From Enterobacter quasihormaechei (lineage in GTDB: Bacteria; Pseudomonadota; Gammaproteobacteria; Enterobacterales; Enterobacteriaceae): a stretch of DNA of 64,000 nucleotides. The notes beneath the pieces were generated by a model. The model was not told the DNA's origin and ran no database searches. It saw only the letters and a program-made list of their open reading frames with translations. The stretch covers positions 434,001-498,000 of the forward strand of contig NZ_SJON01000002.1 of the NCBI RefSeq assembly GCF_004331385.1, written 5' to 3'. The position numbers were made by a program, and so were the translations under genes. Shown here piece after piece: positions 55,442-64,000 of this stretch. Numbering within the stretch: the first letter of the stretch is position 1; the number at the start of each line of letters is the position of its first letter.

Positions 55442-57013
55442 ATGGCCGATATTCAAATTCGACAGGCGTCGCCGACGGCGTTCTATATAAAAGTGCACGA
55501 TACCGACAACGTGGCGATTATTGTCAACGACAATGGCTTAAAAGCGGGTACCCGATTCCCGGACGGGCTGGAGCTGATTGAGCACGTTCCGCAGGGGCAC
55601 AAGGTCGCGCTGGTCGATATCCCCACGTACGGCGAAATCGTGCGTTACGGCGAAGTCATCGGCTATGCGGTACGCCCTATCCCGCAGGGCAGCTGGGTTG
55701 AAGAGTCGCTGGTTGAGCTGCCAGCGGCCCCGCCGCTGGAGACGTTGCCGCTGGCGACCCGCGTCCCTGAGCCGTTGCCTCCGCTTGAGGGCTATACCTT
55801 CGAAGGTTACCGCAACGCCGACGGCAGCGTGGGAACCAAAAACCTGCTCGGCATCACCACCAGCGTGCATTGCGTGGCGGGCGTCGTGGATTACGTGGTG
55901 AAAATTATTGAGCGCGATCTGCTGCCGAAATACCCCAACGTTGACGGCGTGGTGGGGCTTAACCACCTGTACGGCTGCGGCGTGGCGATCAACGCGCCCG
56001 CGGCGGTCGTGCCAATCCGCACAATCCACAATATCGCCCTCAACCCAAACTTTGGCGGCGAGGTGATGGTGATTGGCCTCGGCTGTGAGAAATTGCAGCC
56101 TGAACGCCTGTTGCTGGGTACTGAGGATGTGAAAGCCATTCCGGTAGACGATGCCAGCATTGTTCGTCTCCAGGACGAACGTCACGTCGGATTCCGTTCC
56201 ATGGTCGACGATATTCTTCAGGTGGCGGAGCGCCATCTGGACACGCTGAACAAACGCCAGCGCGAAACCTGCCCGGCCTCTGAGCTGGTCGTGGGGACAC
56301 AGTGCGGCGGCAGCGATGCGTTTTCCGGCGTGACCGCCAACCCGGCGGTGGGTTACGCGTCGGATTTGTTCGTGCGCTGCGGCGCCACGGTGATGTTCTC
56401 CGAGGTCACAGAAGTGCGTGACGCTATCCACCTGCTTACGCCGCGCGCCGTCAACGAGGAGGTGGGCAAACGCCTGCTGGAGGAGATGGCCTGGTACGAT
56501 AACTATCTTGATATGGGCAAAACCGACCGCAGCGCAAACCCGTCCCCGGGTAACAAGAAAGGCGGCCTGGCGAACGTGGTGGAAAAAGCCCTCGGGTCAA
56601 TTGCCAAATCCGGCCAGAGTGCGATTGTGGAAGTGCTCTCTCCGGGCCAGCGGCCAACCAAACGCGGCCTTATTTACGCGGCAACGCCTGCCAGTGATTT
56701 TGTTTGCGGCACCCAGCAGGTGGCGTCCGGCATTACGGTACAGGTCTTTACCACCGGGCGCGGCACGCCGTACGGCCTGATGGCGGTACCGGTGATCAAA
56801 ATGGCGACCCGCACCGAGCTGGCAAACCGCTGGTATGACTTAATGGATATCAACGCCGGCACCATCGCCACCGGGGAAGAAAGTATTGAGGACGTGGGCT
56901 GGAAGCTGTTCCACTTCATTCTGGACGTGGCGAGCGGGCGGAAGAAAACCTTCTCTGATCAATGGGGATTGCATAACCAGCTGGCGGTGTTTAATCCGGC
57001 GCCGGTGACGTGA
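55442..57013 (+). CDS. garD: Galactarate dehydratase
   Basis: A 523-residue UxaA/GarD-family enzyme dehydrating galactarate to 5-keto-4-deoxy-D-glucarate. It has the N-terminal SAF domain (about 1-100) and the catalytic body with [46 protein letters not shown] and [18 protein letters not shown]. Same length as E. coli GarD. ATG 55442 follows CTGGAGAAGCG. It is divergent from garLRK. Confidence 0.95.
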   Translation: MADIQIRQASPTAFYIKVHDTDNVAIIVNDNGLKAGTRFPDGLELIEHVPQGHKVALVDIPTYGEIVRYGEVIGYAVRPIPQGSWVEESLVELPAAPPLETLPLATRVPEPLPPLEGYTFEGYRNADGSVGTKNLLGITTSVHCVAGVVDYVVKIIERDLLPKYPNVDGVVGLNHLYGCGVAINAPAAVVPIRTIHNIALNPNFGGEVMVIGLGCEKLQPERLLLGTEDVKAIPVDDASIVRLQDERHVGFRSMVDDILQVAERHLDTLNKRQRETCPASELVVGTQCGGSDAFSGVTANPAVGYASDLFVRCGATVMFSEVTEVRDAIHLLTPRAVNEEVGKRLLEEMAWYDNYLDMGKTDRSANPSPGNKKGGLANVVEKALGSIAKSGQSAIVEVLSPGQRPTKRGLIYAATPASDFVCGTQQVASGITVQVFTTGRGTPYGLMAVPVIKMATRTELANRWYDLMDINAGTIATGEESIEDVGWKLFHFILDVASGRKKTFSDQWGLHNQLAVFNPAPVT

Positions 57014-57016
57014 TGG

Positions 57017-57063
57017 CCCCTCACCCTGCCCTCTCCCCACAGGGGAGAGGGCAGGGTGAGGGG
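57017..57063. terminator. 22-bp perfect palindrome between garD and agaR
   Basis: The sequence at 57017-57038 (CCCCTCACCCTGCCCTCTCC then CC) is the exact reverse complement of 57042-57063 across a 3-base loop. It sits between convergent stops and probably terminates both. It shares the core CCCTCTCCCC/GGGGAGAGGG with 39848-39870, so it is likely one of a family of dispersed palindromes. Confidence 0.75.
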
Positions 57064-57074
57064 GGAAAGCCCCT

Positions 57075-57878
57075 TTAGACCAGCACCACATCAATCCCGC
57101 TTTTCCGCAGCCCGTCGAGGCTCTCCGCCGGAATACCTTCATCGACGATAATCATATCGATCCGCTGGGTATCAATGATTTTATGCAGGCTTGAACGATT
57201 AAACTTGCTGGAGTCGGTCACAACGATAATGCGCTCTGCCACCTCGCACATTTTTCGATTCAGGCGGGCTTCATCCTCATTGTGCGTACTCACCCCCCGA
57301 TCGAGATCGATGGCGTCGACGCCCAGGAACAGCAGGTCAAAATGGTAATTCTGTAACGACTGCTCCGCCTGGTCGCCGTAGAAAGACTGCGACTGACGGC
57401 GCAAGTGTCCACCGGTCATCAGCAGCTCCACTCCCTCTGCTTCCAGCAGCGCGTTCGCCACGTTCATCCCGTTGGTCATGGCAATAACGTCGGTGTGCTG
57501 GCGCAGCATACGGGCGATTTCACAGGTCGTAGTACCCGAGTCCAGAATAATGCGGTGGCCCGGCTTCACCAGCTCAGCCGCCGCCTGCGCGATGCTGCGC
57601 TTCACTGCCGTATTAAGGGAACTTTTGTCCTCAACGGACGGCTCCACGCCGGGCATATTGCCTTCGCAAATCAGCGCGCCGCCGTAAGCGCGAACGGCAA
57701 TCCCCTGCTTTTCCAGAAAGGCCAGATCGTTACGGATCGTCACCGTCGACACGCCGTATAAAAGAGAAAGATCGTTAACCTGCACGCTTCCCTGCGCCCG
57801 CAACCGCTGAATGATCTGCTCTCGCCTTTCGCTGGTGCCGGTGATGCGCTTCTCTGCGGATGGATCGGTGCTGCTCAT
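57075..57878 (-). CDS. agaR: aga regulon repressor AgaR
   Basis: A 267-residue DeoR-family repressor of N-acetylgalactosamine and galactosamine use. The N-terminal winged helix reads [20 protein letters not shown] and [17 protein letters not shown] (about 19-55). The sugar-phosphate-binding domain has [12 protein letters not shown] and [28 protein letters not shown] precedes ATG 57878. It is divergent from kbaZ, and an operator lies directly upstream. Confidence 0.94.
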   Translation of the reverse strand: MSSTDPSAEKRITGTSERREQIIQRLRAQGSVQVNDLSLLYGVSTVTIRNDLAFLEKQGIAVRAYGGALICEGNMPGVEPSVEDKSSLNTAVKRSIAQAAAELVKPGHRIILDSGTTTCEIARMLRQHTDVIAMTNGMNVANALLEAEGVELLMTGGHLRRQSQSFYGDQAEQSLQNYHFDLLFLGVDAIDLDRGVSTHNEDEARLNRKMCEVAERIIVVTDSSKFNRSSLHKIIDTQRIDMIIVDEGIPAESLDGLRKSGIDVVLV

Positions 57879-57896
57879 ACGAGCTCCTTAGTAAAT

Positions 57897-57920
57897 AAAC
57901 TTTCGTTTCATTTCGTTTTG
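57897..57920. promoter_or_regulatory. AgaR operator (agaR side)
   Basis: The 24 bases starting AAACTTTCGTTTCATTTCG and ending TTTTG match the published AgaR consensus WRMMTTTCRTTTYRTTTYNYTTKK at every position, as I recall that consensus. It lies 19 bases upstream of the agaR start, indicating autorepression. Confidence 0.8.
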
Positions 57921-58036
57921 CTTATTAACGCCTTTCTTTTAAGGGAATGCAAGCCCTGTAAGGCGCGCTGACGCACGCTTACCCGCCGCTGAAACCTTTC
58001 ATTATGTTTCTTTTGTGAAACAGATCGGAAAACTAT

Positions 58037-58060
58037 TATCTTTCGTTTTATTTTTACCTC
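58037..58060. promoter_or_regulatory. AgaR-like operator (agaR-kbaZ region, middle)
   Basis: TATCTTTCGTTTTATTTTTA matches the core TTTCRTTTYRTTT with mismatches at both ends. Confidence 0.6.
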
Positions 58061-58074
58061 ACCATAATGCAGTA

Positions 58075-58098
58075 TCAAATGAAACAAAACGAAAGATG
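58075..58098. promoter_or_regulatory. AgaR-like operator (kbaZ side, inverted)
   Basis: On the minus strand CATCTTTCGTTTTGTTTCAT: a good TTTCRTTTYRTTTY core about 30 bases before the kbaZ start. Confidence 0.7.
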
Positions 58099-58129
58099 AA
58101 TACCAACACCATCCGAAATGGAGAGGAAA

Positions 58130-59425
58130 GTGAAACATCTGACAGAAATGGTGGAACACCATAAACGGGGGAATACAAACGGGATTTATGCCGTCTGTTC
58201 CGCACATCCACTGGTACTTGAAGCTGCAATTCGTTACGCCCATTCTCAACAGACGCCTCTGCTGATTGAAGCCACCTCAAACCAGGTGGATCAGTTTGGC
58301 GGCTATACCGGTATGACGCCCGCCGACTTTCATGGGTTTGTCTGCACGCTGGCGGGATCTCTTGATTTCCCCACCTCGCAGCTGATCCTTGGCGGCGATC
58401 ATCTCGGTCCCAACCGCTGGCAAAACCTGCCGGCTTTGCAGGCGATGGCGAACGCCGACGATCTCATCAAAAGCTACGTGGCGGCCGGGTTCAAGAAGAT
58501 CCATCTCGATTGCAGCATGTCCTGCGAAGACGATCCGGTTCCTTTAACCGATGCGATCGTTGCCGGGCGCGCCGCGCGTCTGGCAAAAATTGCCGAAACA
58601 ACCTGTCTTGAGCAATTTGGTGTAGTCGATCTGGTCTACGTTATCGGCACGGAAGTTCCGGTTCCCGGCGGCGCGCACGACACGCTGACCGAGCTTGAGG
58701 TCACCACGCCAGAGGCGGCACGCGCCACGCTTGAGGCACACCGCCACGCGTTCGAGAAGGAAGGGTTAAGCGACATCTGGCCGCGCATTATTGGCCTGGT
58801 GGTTCAGCCCGGCGTTGAGTTCGATCATGCGCACGTTTGTGACTATCAGCCGCATAAGGCCGTCGCGCTGAGCAAAATGGTTGAAGCCTATGACACGCTG
58901 GTATTTGAAGCACATTCTACCGATTACCAGACGCCGCAGGCGCTGCGCCAGCTGGTGAACGATCACTTCGCCATTCTTAAAGTCGGCCCTGCCCTGACCT
59001 TTGCCCTGCGCGAAGCGCTGTTCTCGCTGGCGGCCATTGAAGAAGAGCTGCTGCCGGCAAAAGCCTGCTCCGGGCTGCGTCACGTCCTGGAAAACGTGAT
59101 GCTCGATCGCCCGGAATACTGGCAAAGCCACTATCACGGTGACGGCAACGCCCGACGCCTGGCCCGCGGCTACAGCTACTCCGACCGCGTGCGTTATTAC
59201 TGGCCAGACAGCCAGATTGACGACGCCTTTGAGCGACTGGTACGCAACCTTGCGGATGAACCGATCCCGCTGCCGTTGATCAGCCAGTATCTGCCTTTGC
59301 AGTACAGCAAAGTTCGCGAGGGCGCTCTCAAGTCAACGCCACGGGAACTCATCCTCGACCACATTCAGGACATACTCCAGCAGTACCATGCCGCCTGCGA
59401 AGGCGTAACGACTCAACACGCATAA
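58130..59425 (+). CDS. kbaZ: D-tagatose-1,6-bisphosphate aldolase subunit KbaZ
   Basis: A 431-residue GatZ/KbaZ-family protein (E. coli KbaZ 426). It is the non-catalytic subunit that stabilises KbaY for cleaving tagatose 1,6-bisphosphate. Landmarks are [44 protein letters not shown] and [19 protein letters not shown] place the start at GTG 58130, with GAGAGGAAA directly upstream; this gives the family start KHLTEM. An in-frame ATG at 58118 contains the ribosome site. kbaY is not in the window and would lie beyond agaS. Confidence 0.92.
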   Translation: MKHLTEMVEHHKRGNTNGIYAVCSAHPLVLEAAIRYAHSQQTPLLIEATSNQVDQFGGYTGMTPADFHGFVCTLAGSLDFPTSQLILGGDHLGPNRWQNLPALQAMANADDLIKSYVAAGFKKIHLDCSMSCEDDPVPLTDAIVAGRAARLAKIAETTCLEQFGVVDLVYVIGTEVPVPGGAHDTLTELEVTTPEAARATLEAHRHAFEKEGLSDIWPRIIGLVVQPGVEFDHAHVCDYQPHKAVALSKMVEAYDTLVFEAHSTDYQTPQALRQLVNDHFAILKVGPALTFALREALFSLAAIEEELLPAKACSGLRHVLENVMLDRPEYWQSHYHGDGNARRLARGYSYSDRVRYYWPDSQIDDAFERLVRNLADEPIPLPLISQYLPLQYSKVREGALKSTPRELILDHIQDILQQYHAACEGVTTQHA

Positions 59426-59444
59426 TTAAAAAGAGGAAAACGCT

Positions 59445-59918
59445 ATGCCAAACATTGTCTTATGCCGCATTGATGAGCGCCTGATCCACGGACAGGTGGG
59501 CGTGCAGTGGGTGGGGTTTGCGGGGGCAAACCTGGTGCTGGTGGCAAATGACGAGGTTGCAGACGATCCGGTTCAACAAAACCTGATGGAAATGGTGCTC
59601 GCGGAAGGCATCGCCGTGCGTTTCTGGTCTCTGCAAAAGGTCATCGACAACATTCATCGCGCCGCCGACCGCCAGAAAATTCTGCTGGTCTGCAAATCAC
59701 CGGCTGATTTTTTAACGCTGGTAGAGGGCGGCGTACCCATCACCCGTATCAACGTCGGAAATATGCATTATGCCAGTGGCAAACAGCAAATTGCCAAAAC
59801 GGTATCTGTAGACGCGAACGATATCGCCGCGTTTAACGGCCTGAAGGCGGCCGGCGTGGAATGCTTCGTTCAGGGCGTTCCAACAGAGACTGCTTTGGAT
59901 CTCTTTAAACTGCTCTGA
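59445..59918 (+). CDS. agaV: N-acetylgalactosamine PTS enzyme IIB
   Basis: A 157-residue mannose-family EIIB. The phosphorylated histidine is His15 in VLCRIDERLIHGQVGVQW. It passes phosphate from EIIA (AgaF) to the sugar during transport through AgaW/AgaE. It is almost identical to E. coli AgaV. AAGAGGAAAAC precedes the ATG, and it lies 19 bases after kbaZ. Confidence 0.94.
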   Translation: MPNIVLCRIDERLIHGQVGVQWVGFAGANLVLVANDEVADDPVQQNLMEMVLAEGIAVRFWSLQKVIDNIHRAADRQKILLVCKSPADFLTLVEGGVPITRINVGNMHYASGKQQIAKTVSVDANDIAAFNGLKAAGVECFVQGVPTETALDLFKLL

Positions 59919-59928
59919 GGGATTCACA

Positions 59929-60708
59929 ATGGAAATCAGTCTTTTGCAGGCTTTCGCGCTCGGGCTTCTCGCCTTTATCGCGGGCCTGGATATGTTTAAC
60001 GGCTTAACACACATGCACCGTCCGGTAGTGCTCGGGCCGCTGGTTGGCCTGATACTGGGCGACCTGCACACCGGTATTCTGACCGGCGGTACCTTAGAAC
60101 TGGTCTGGATGGGCCTGGCGCCGCTGGCGGGCGCGCAGCCGCCGAACGTGATTATCGGCACCATCGTTGGCACCACGTTTGCCATCACCACGGGCGTGAA
60201 GCCGGATGTCGCCGTTGGGGTGGCCGTACCGTTTGCCGTGGCGGTGCAGATGGGTATTACGTTCCTCTTCTCCGTGATGTCCGGCGTAATGTCCCGCTGC
60301 GATCGCATGGCGGCTAACGCGGACACCGACGGCATTGAGCGAGTCAACTATCTGGCGCTGCTGGCGCTCGGTGTTTTTTATTTTCTGTGCGCGTTTCTGC
60401 CCATCTACTTCGGTGCAGAACACGCGAAAACCGCCATTGCTATTCTGCCGGAGCGTCTGATCGACGGTCTCGGCGTCGCGGGCGGCATCATGCCAGCGAT
60501 CGGCTTCGCCGTGCTGCTGAAGATCATGATGAAAAACGTTTACATCCCTTACTTCATTATCGGTTTTGTCGCCGCGGCCTGGCTGAAGCTTCCGGTGCTG
60601 GCGATTGCGGCGGCTGCGCTGGCGATGGCGCTGATCGACCTGCTGCGTAAGTCGCCTGAACCGACGACGCCTGCGGCCCAGAAAGAGGAATTTGAAGATG
60701 GCATCTAA
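59929..60708 (+). CDS. agaW: N-acetylgalactosamine PTS enzyme IIC (intact AgaW)
   Basis: A 259-residue mannose-family EIIC membrane protein with about seven or more hydrophobic segments. It has the family start LLQAFALGLLAFIAGLDMFN and the conserved LTGGTLELVWMGLAPLAGAQPP. It forms the sugar channel with AgaE. The frame is intact here, whereas the E. coli K-12 gene is cut by a deletion. Its last 11 bases overlap agaE. Confidence 0.93.
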   Translation: MEISLLQAFALGLLAFIAGLDMFNGLTHMHRPVVLGPLVGLILGDLHTGILTGGTLELVWMGLAPLAGAQPPNVIIGTIVGTTFAITTGVKPDVAVGVAVPFAVAVQMGITFLFSVMSGVMSRCDRMAANADTDGIERVNYLALLALGVFYFLCAFLPIYFGAEHAKTAIAILPERLIDGLGVAGGIMPAIGFAVLLKIMMKNVYIPYFIIGFVAAAWLKLPVLAIAAAALAMALIDLLRKSPEPTTPAAQKEEFEDGI

Positions 60709-61576
60709 TCACACCACCCTGCCGGGCGCGTCCGTCAGTGAAGAGACGCTGCTGAGCGGCGTGAATGAAAACGTCTATGAAGACCAGACCATTGGCGCGG
60801 AGCTGACCAAAAAAGACATTAACCGCGTGGCCTGGCGCTCCATGCTGTTACAGGCCTCGTTCAACTACGAGCGTATGCAGGCCTCCGGCTGGCTGTACGG
60901 GCTGCTGCCCGCGCTGAAAAAGATCCACACCAATAAACGGGACCTGGCGCGCGCCATGAAGGGCCATATGGGCTTCTTCAACACCCATCCGTTCCTGGTG
61001 ACCTTTGTTATCGGCATTATTCTGGCGATGGAACGATCAAAGCAGGACGTGAACAGCATTCAGAGCACGAAAATTGCCGTCGGTGCGCCGCTCGGAGGCA
61101 TTGGTGACGCCATGTTCTGGCTCACCCTGCTGCCGATTTGCGGGGGGATTGGCGCCAGCCTTGCGCTACAGGGCTCCATTCTTGGCGCGGTGGTCTTTAT
61201 CGTGCTGTTTAACGTGGTGCATCTCGGCCTGCGTTTTGGTCTGGCGCACTATGCCTACCGAATGGGTGTCGCCGCGATCCCGCTGATCAAGGCCAACACC
61301 AAAAAGGTTGGCCATGCTGCGTCCATTGTCGGGATGACGGTAATTGGTGCGCTGGTGGCAACCTATGTCCGCCTGAATACCACACTCGAGATTAAAGCCG
61401 GGGATGCGGTCGTCAAACTGCAAACAGACGTGATCGACAAGCTGATGCCGGCGTTTTTGCCGCTGGTCTACACCCTGACCATGTTCTGGCTGGTACGCCG
61501 TGGCTGGAGCCCGCTGCGCCTGATTGGTATCACCGTGGTGCTGGGCGTAGTCGGTAAATTCTGTCACTTCCTGTAA
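60698..61576 (+). CDS. agaE: N-acetylgalactosamine PTS enzyme IID
   Basis: A 292-residue mannose-family EIID. Family stretches are RVAWRSMLLQASFNYERMQ, GHMGFFNTHPFLVTFVIG, and GAPLGGIGDAMFWLTLLPI, with C-terminal membrane segments. It partners AgaW in the transporter. ATG 60698 is chosen, overlapping agaW by 11 bases; a TTG two codons upstream is less likely. E. coli K-12 lacks this gene's 5' part, so this strain should transport GalNAc. Confidence 0.92.
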   Translation: MASNHTTLPGASVSEETLLSGVNENVYEDQTIGAELTKKDINRVAWRSMLLQASFNYERMQASGWLYGLLPALKKIHTNKRDLARAMKGHMGFFNTHPFLVTFVIGIILAMERSKQDVNSIQSTKIAVGAPLGGIGDAMFWLTLLPICGGIGASLALQGSILGAVVFIVLFNVVHLGLRFGLAHYAYRMGVAAIPLIKANTKKVGHAASIVGMTVIGALVATYVRLNTTLEIKAGDAVVKLQTDVIDKLMPAFLPLVYTLTMFWLVRRGWSPLRLIGITVVLGVVGKFCHFL

Positions 61577-61592
61577 ACGCAAAGAGGTTGCG

Positions 61593-62027
61593 ATGTTAGG
61601 CATTATTTTGACGGGTCACGGCGGTTTTGCCAGCGGGCTTGAACAGGCGATGAAGCAGATCCTCGGCGAACAGCCGCAGTTTATCGCCATCGATTTTCCG
61701 GAAAGTTCCACCACTGCGCGGCTGACCGCGCAGCTTGAGCAAGCAGTGACTGAACTGGACGCAGAGCACGATATTGTGTTTCTCACCGATCTTCTCGGCG
61801 GGACGCCGTTTCGTGTGGCCTCTACCCTCGCGATGCAGCGGCCCGGCAGCGAAGTGATCGCCGGCACTAACCTCCAGCTTTTGCTGGAGATGGTGCTGGA
61901 TCGCGACGGATTAAGCAGCGAAGCGTTTCGTTTGCAGGCGCTGGAGTGCGGCCATCGCGGCCTGACCAGCCTGGTGGATGAGCTAGCCCGCTGTCGCGAG
62001 GAAGTGCCCGCCGGGGAAGGGATATGA
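61593..62027 (+). CDS. agaF: N-acetylgalactosamine/galactosamine PTS enzyme IIA
   Basis: A 144-residue mannose-family EIIA. The phosphorylated histidine is His9 in LGIILTGHGGFASGLEQAM, and VFLTDLLGGTPFRVAS is the family second motif. It receives phosphate from HPr and gives it to AgaV (and, in complete regulons, to AgaB). Its stop overlaps the agaA start by 4 bases (ATGA). Confidence 0.93.
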   Translation: MLGIILTGHGGFASGLEQAMKQILGEQPQFIAIDFPESSTTARLTAQLEQAVTELDAEHDIVFLTDLLGGTPFRVASTLAMQRPGSEVIAGTNLQLLLEMVLDRDGLSSEAFRLQALECGHRGLTSLVDELARCREEVPAGEGI

Positions 62028-63157
62028 GCCAGGTGCTGCGCGCGCGTCGTCTGCTTACCGGGCAGGGCTGGCTGGATGACCACCAGCTGCGTATCGAAAG
62101 AGGCGTCATCACCGCCATCGAGCCGATACCGGCAGGGGTTAACGTCCGCGAGGCGGACCTGCTTTGCCCGGCATATATCGATATCCACGTCCACGGCGGT
62201 GCGGGAGTGGACGTGATGGATGATGCACCCGACGTGCTGGACCGGTTAGCCATGCATAAAGCACGTGAAGGTGTGGGGGCGTTTTTACCCACCACCGTCA
62301 CCGCTCCGCTGGAGGCGATCCATGGCGCGTTAAGGCGTATTGCCCGACGCTGTCATGCCGGTGGCCCCGGCGCGCAGGTTCTGGGGAGCTATCTGGAAGG
62401 CCCGTACTTTACGCCGCAGAACAAAGGGGCGCACCCGCCAGAACTGTTTCGCGAACTGGATCTTGCGGAACTTGATGCGCTGATTGCGGTTTCGCAGGAC
62501 ACGCTGCGGGTTGTGGCGCTGGCCCCGGAAAAAGCGCACGCCCTGAAGGCGATCCATCACCTCAGCCAGAAAGGGATACGCGTCATGCTGGGCCACAGCG
62601 CTGCTACATACGCGCAGACCCTTGCCGCATTTGACGCAGGCGCAGCCGGGCTGGTGCACTGCTACAACGGCATGACGGGGTTACACCACCGGGAGCCCGG
62701 CATGGTTGGCGCCGGGCTGACGGACCCACGCGCGTGGCTGGAGCTGATTGCCGACGGTCACCACGTTCACCCTGGAGCCATGCGGCTGTGTTGTTGCTGT
62801 GCGAAGGATCGCACGGTGCTGATTACCGATGCCATGCAGGCGGCGGGGATGCCCGACGGGCGCTATACGCTATGTGGTGAAAATGTCGAGATGCAGGGCG
62901 GCGTTGTCCGCACGGCCTCCGGCGGGCTGGCGGGCAGCACGCTCGCGCTGGATGCCGCCGTGCGACATATGGTGGAGCATACGGGGGTTCCCGCAGAGAA
63001 CGCTATTCATATGGCCTCGCTGCATCCTGCCCGCCTGCTCGGTATGGACCACCTGCTGGGATCGTTAGCGCCAGGCAAACGCGCCAACATTATTGCGCTG
63101 GACGCAGGTTTACACCTCCGGCAGATCTGGCTTCAGGGTCAGGTGTTTTCGCTATAG
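62024..63157 (+). CDS. agaA: N-acetylgalactosamine-6-phosphate deacetylase
   Basis: A 377-residue NagA-type amidohydrolase that removes acetate from GalNAc-6-phosphate. Metal and active-site motifs are readable: YIDIHVHGGAGVDVMDD (about 46-62), GSYLEGPYFTPQNKGAH, MLGHSAATYAQ, LVHCYNGMTGLHHREPG and VLITDAMQAAGMPDG with the catalytic Asp. It is the last gene of the kbaZ-agaVWEFA unit and is followed by a terminator. Confidence 0.94.
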   Translation: MSQVLRARRLLTGQGWLDDHQLRIERGVITAIEPIPAGVNVREADLLCPAYIDIHVHGGAGVDVMDDAPDVLDRLAMHKAREGVGAFLPTTVTAPLEAIHGALRRIARRCHAGGPGAQVLGSYLEGPYFTPQNKGAHPPELFRELDLAELDALIAVSQDTLRVVALAPEKAHALKAIHHLSQKGIRVMLGHSAATYAQTLAAFDAGAAGLVHCYNGMTGLHHREPGMVGAGLTDPRAWLELIADGHHVHPGAMRLCCCCAKDRTVLITDAMQAAGMPDGRYTLCGENVEMQGGVVRTASGGLAGSTLALDAAVRHMVEHTGVPAENAIHMASLHPARLLGMDHLLGSLAPGKRANIIALDAGLHLRQIWLQGQVFSL

Positions 63158-63179
63158 CCCTTTCGCAGTCTGCTCTGTT

Positions 63180-63216
63180 GGCCTTACGGAATGCGATCGT
63201 AAGGCCTTTCTTTTCC
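63180..63216 (+). terminator. Terminator behind agaA
   Basis: GGCCTTACG (63180-63188) pairs with CGTAAGGCC (63198-63206), followed by TTTCTTTTCC. It separates the kbaZ-agaA unit from the agaS unit, which has its own operators. Confidence 0.75.
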
Positions 63217-63249
63217 TTTCCTTAATTTTTACCTTTCCTTTCGCGATCA

Positions 63250-63303
63250 CACTTTTCGTTTTATTTCTTTTTCGCCATTGAACTTTCGATTTCTTTTCTA
63301 TAG
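63250..63303. promoter_or_regulatory. Two AgaR-like operators upstream of agaS
   Basis: CACTTTTCGTTTTATTTCTT (from 63250) and GAACTTTCGATTTCTTTTCT (from 63280) both keep the TTTCR core with T-rich continuation. The second has a mismatch in the central TTT. They lie in the agaS promoter area, which is T-rich on this strand. Confidence 0.55.
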
Positions 63304-63326
63304 ATTTTCTTTAACTGCTTAAGTGA

Positions 63327-63350
63327 ACAAGTGAAACGAAACGAAAGATA
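63327..63350. promoter_or_regulatory. AgaR-like operator before agaS (inverted)
   Basis: On the minus strand TATCTTTCGTTTCGTTTCAC, a good match to TTTCRTTTYRTTTY, 53 bases before the agaS start. It mirrors the inverted site before kbaZ. Confidence 0.7.
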
Positions 63351-63403
63351 GCGACACGTTTGCCAGCGTCTGATGTGGAATTCACACGACTAAGGACTGA
63401 GTT

Positions 63404-64000
63404 ATGCCACAAACCACTACCGCCACCACCGGCACCTGGACCGAAAAAGAGATCCGCCAGCAGCCAGCCAGCTGGCTTCGCTCGCTCAGCAATATCGATA
63501 ACCTGCGCGCGTCGATCGACGGTTTTCTGACGCCACTGTTGCGCAAGCCCGATCTGCGGATCGTTCTGACCGGTGCGGGCACGTCCGCTTTTATCGGTGA
63601 CATCATTGCGCCATGGCTTGCCAGCCGCACAGGGAAAAACATGACCGCGATCCCAACGACCGATCTGGTCACCAATCCGATGGATTATTTCAGCCCTGCG
63701 CACCCGCTGCTGCTGGTCTCTTTTGCCCGTTCCGGCAACAGCCCGGAGAGCGTCGCCGCCGTTGAGCTGGCGAACCAGTTTGTGCCGGAGTGCTACCACC
63801 TGTCGATCACCTGTAATGAAGCGGGCAGCCTGTACCAGAATGCCGTCGACAGCGATAACGCCTGCGCTCTGCTCATGCCGGCTGAAACGCACGATCGCGG
63901 GTTCGCGATGACAAGCAGCATCACCACCATGATGGCGAGCTGCCTGGCGGTATTCGCACCGGAAACGATCAACAGCAAAACGTTCCGCGACGTATCCGAT
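63404..64000 (+). CDS. agaS: Galactosamine-6-phosphate deaminase/isomerase AgaS (5' part)
   Basis: The first 199 codons of a gene that runs off the window (about 384 in E. coli). The product has the SIS sugar-isomerase domain: IVLTGAGTSAFIGDIIAPWL (about 47-66) and LLLVSFARSGNSPESVAAVE (about 104-123), with the phosphate-binding Ser/Thr residues. AgaS converts galactosamine-6-phosphate to tagatose-6-phosphate and ammonia, upstream of KbaYZ. It starts at ATG 63404 after AAGGACTGAG and has its own AgaR-type control region. Confidence 0.93.
   Translation, partial: MPQTTTATTGTWTEKEIRQQPASWLRSLSNIDNLRASIDGFLTPLLRKPDLRIVLTGAGTSAFIGDIIAPWLASRTGKNMTAIPTTDLVTNPMDYFSPAHPLLLVSFARSGNSPESVAAVELANQFVPECYHLSITCNEAGSLYQNAVDSDNACALLMPAETHDRGFAMTSSITTMMASCLAVFAPETINSKTFRDVSD

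Noticed and set aside
55230..55490. 86-codon frame before and into garD
   Set aside because: Runs out of frame into the garD start, ends in a run of arginines from a shifted frame, and has no ribosome site.

Overview
This 64 kb window is chromosomal DNA of an enteric bacterium, most likely a member of the Enterobacter cloacae complex or a close relative. This is judged from memory of protein sequences and gene order, not from a search. Most proteins are near-identical in length and sequence to E. coli K-12 homologues, and the order aer-patA ... fadH-rlmG-ygjP-ygjR-alx-sstT-uxaA-uxaC-exuT-exuR-yqjA-mzrA-yqjCDEK-yqjF-yqjG-yhaH-yhaJ-yhaK-cyuA-cyuP-tdc-rnpB-gar-aga follows the E. coli 67-70 minute region. 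GC-rich genes are separated by short REP-type palindromes. I see no tRNA, CRISPR array, insertion sequence or prophage.

Layout. (1) 1-2889: 5' part of the aerotaxis receptor gene aer (sigma-28 promoter) and putrescine aminotransferase patA (sigma-54 promoter). (2) 3375-10909: an eight-gene chaperone-usher fimbrial operon with the order of Salmonella bcfABCDEFGH, including a second chaperone and a thioredoxin-fold protein. Hairpin terminators lie before and after the major pilin gene. (3) 10956-19441: the complete AI-2 (lsr) regulon, lsrACDBFG divergent from lsrRK, with two matching 31-bp inverted repeats at the two ends of the shared regulatory region. Blocks 2 and 3 are insertions relative to the E. 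coli order. (4) 19627-39830: fatty-acid, rRNA-methylation, riboswitch-controlled alx, serine/threonine transport, hexuronate catabolism and a run of small envelope and stress genes. (5) 39878-51113: cysteine catabolism (cyuPA) and anaerobic threonine degradation (tdcABCDE). Between them lies an AT-rich islet holding an orphan T6SS Hcp and two small companion genes, at the place where E. coli has tdcF and tdcG. (6) 51783-57013: RNase P RNA and galactarate catabolism (garLRK, garD) without garP. (7) 57075-64000: the N-acetylgalactosamine/galactosamine regulon agaR, kbaZ-agaVWEFA and agaS (cut by the window end), with six AgaR-like operators.

The window is dominated by catabolic regulons, each with a local regulator (LsrR, ExuR, TdcA, AgaR), and several show candidate CRP sites. 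The accessory parts are the fimbrial operon and the Hcp islet. The observations I rate highest are the Hcp/STM2901/DUF1493 islet with its coupled leader ORF, the mirrored LsrR operators, and a BcfH-like protein that seems to lack most of its helical insertion.
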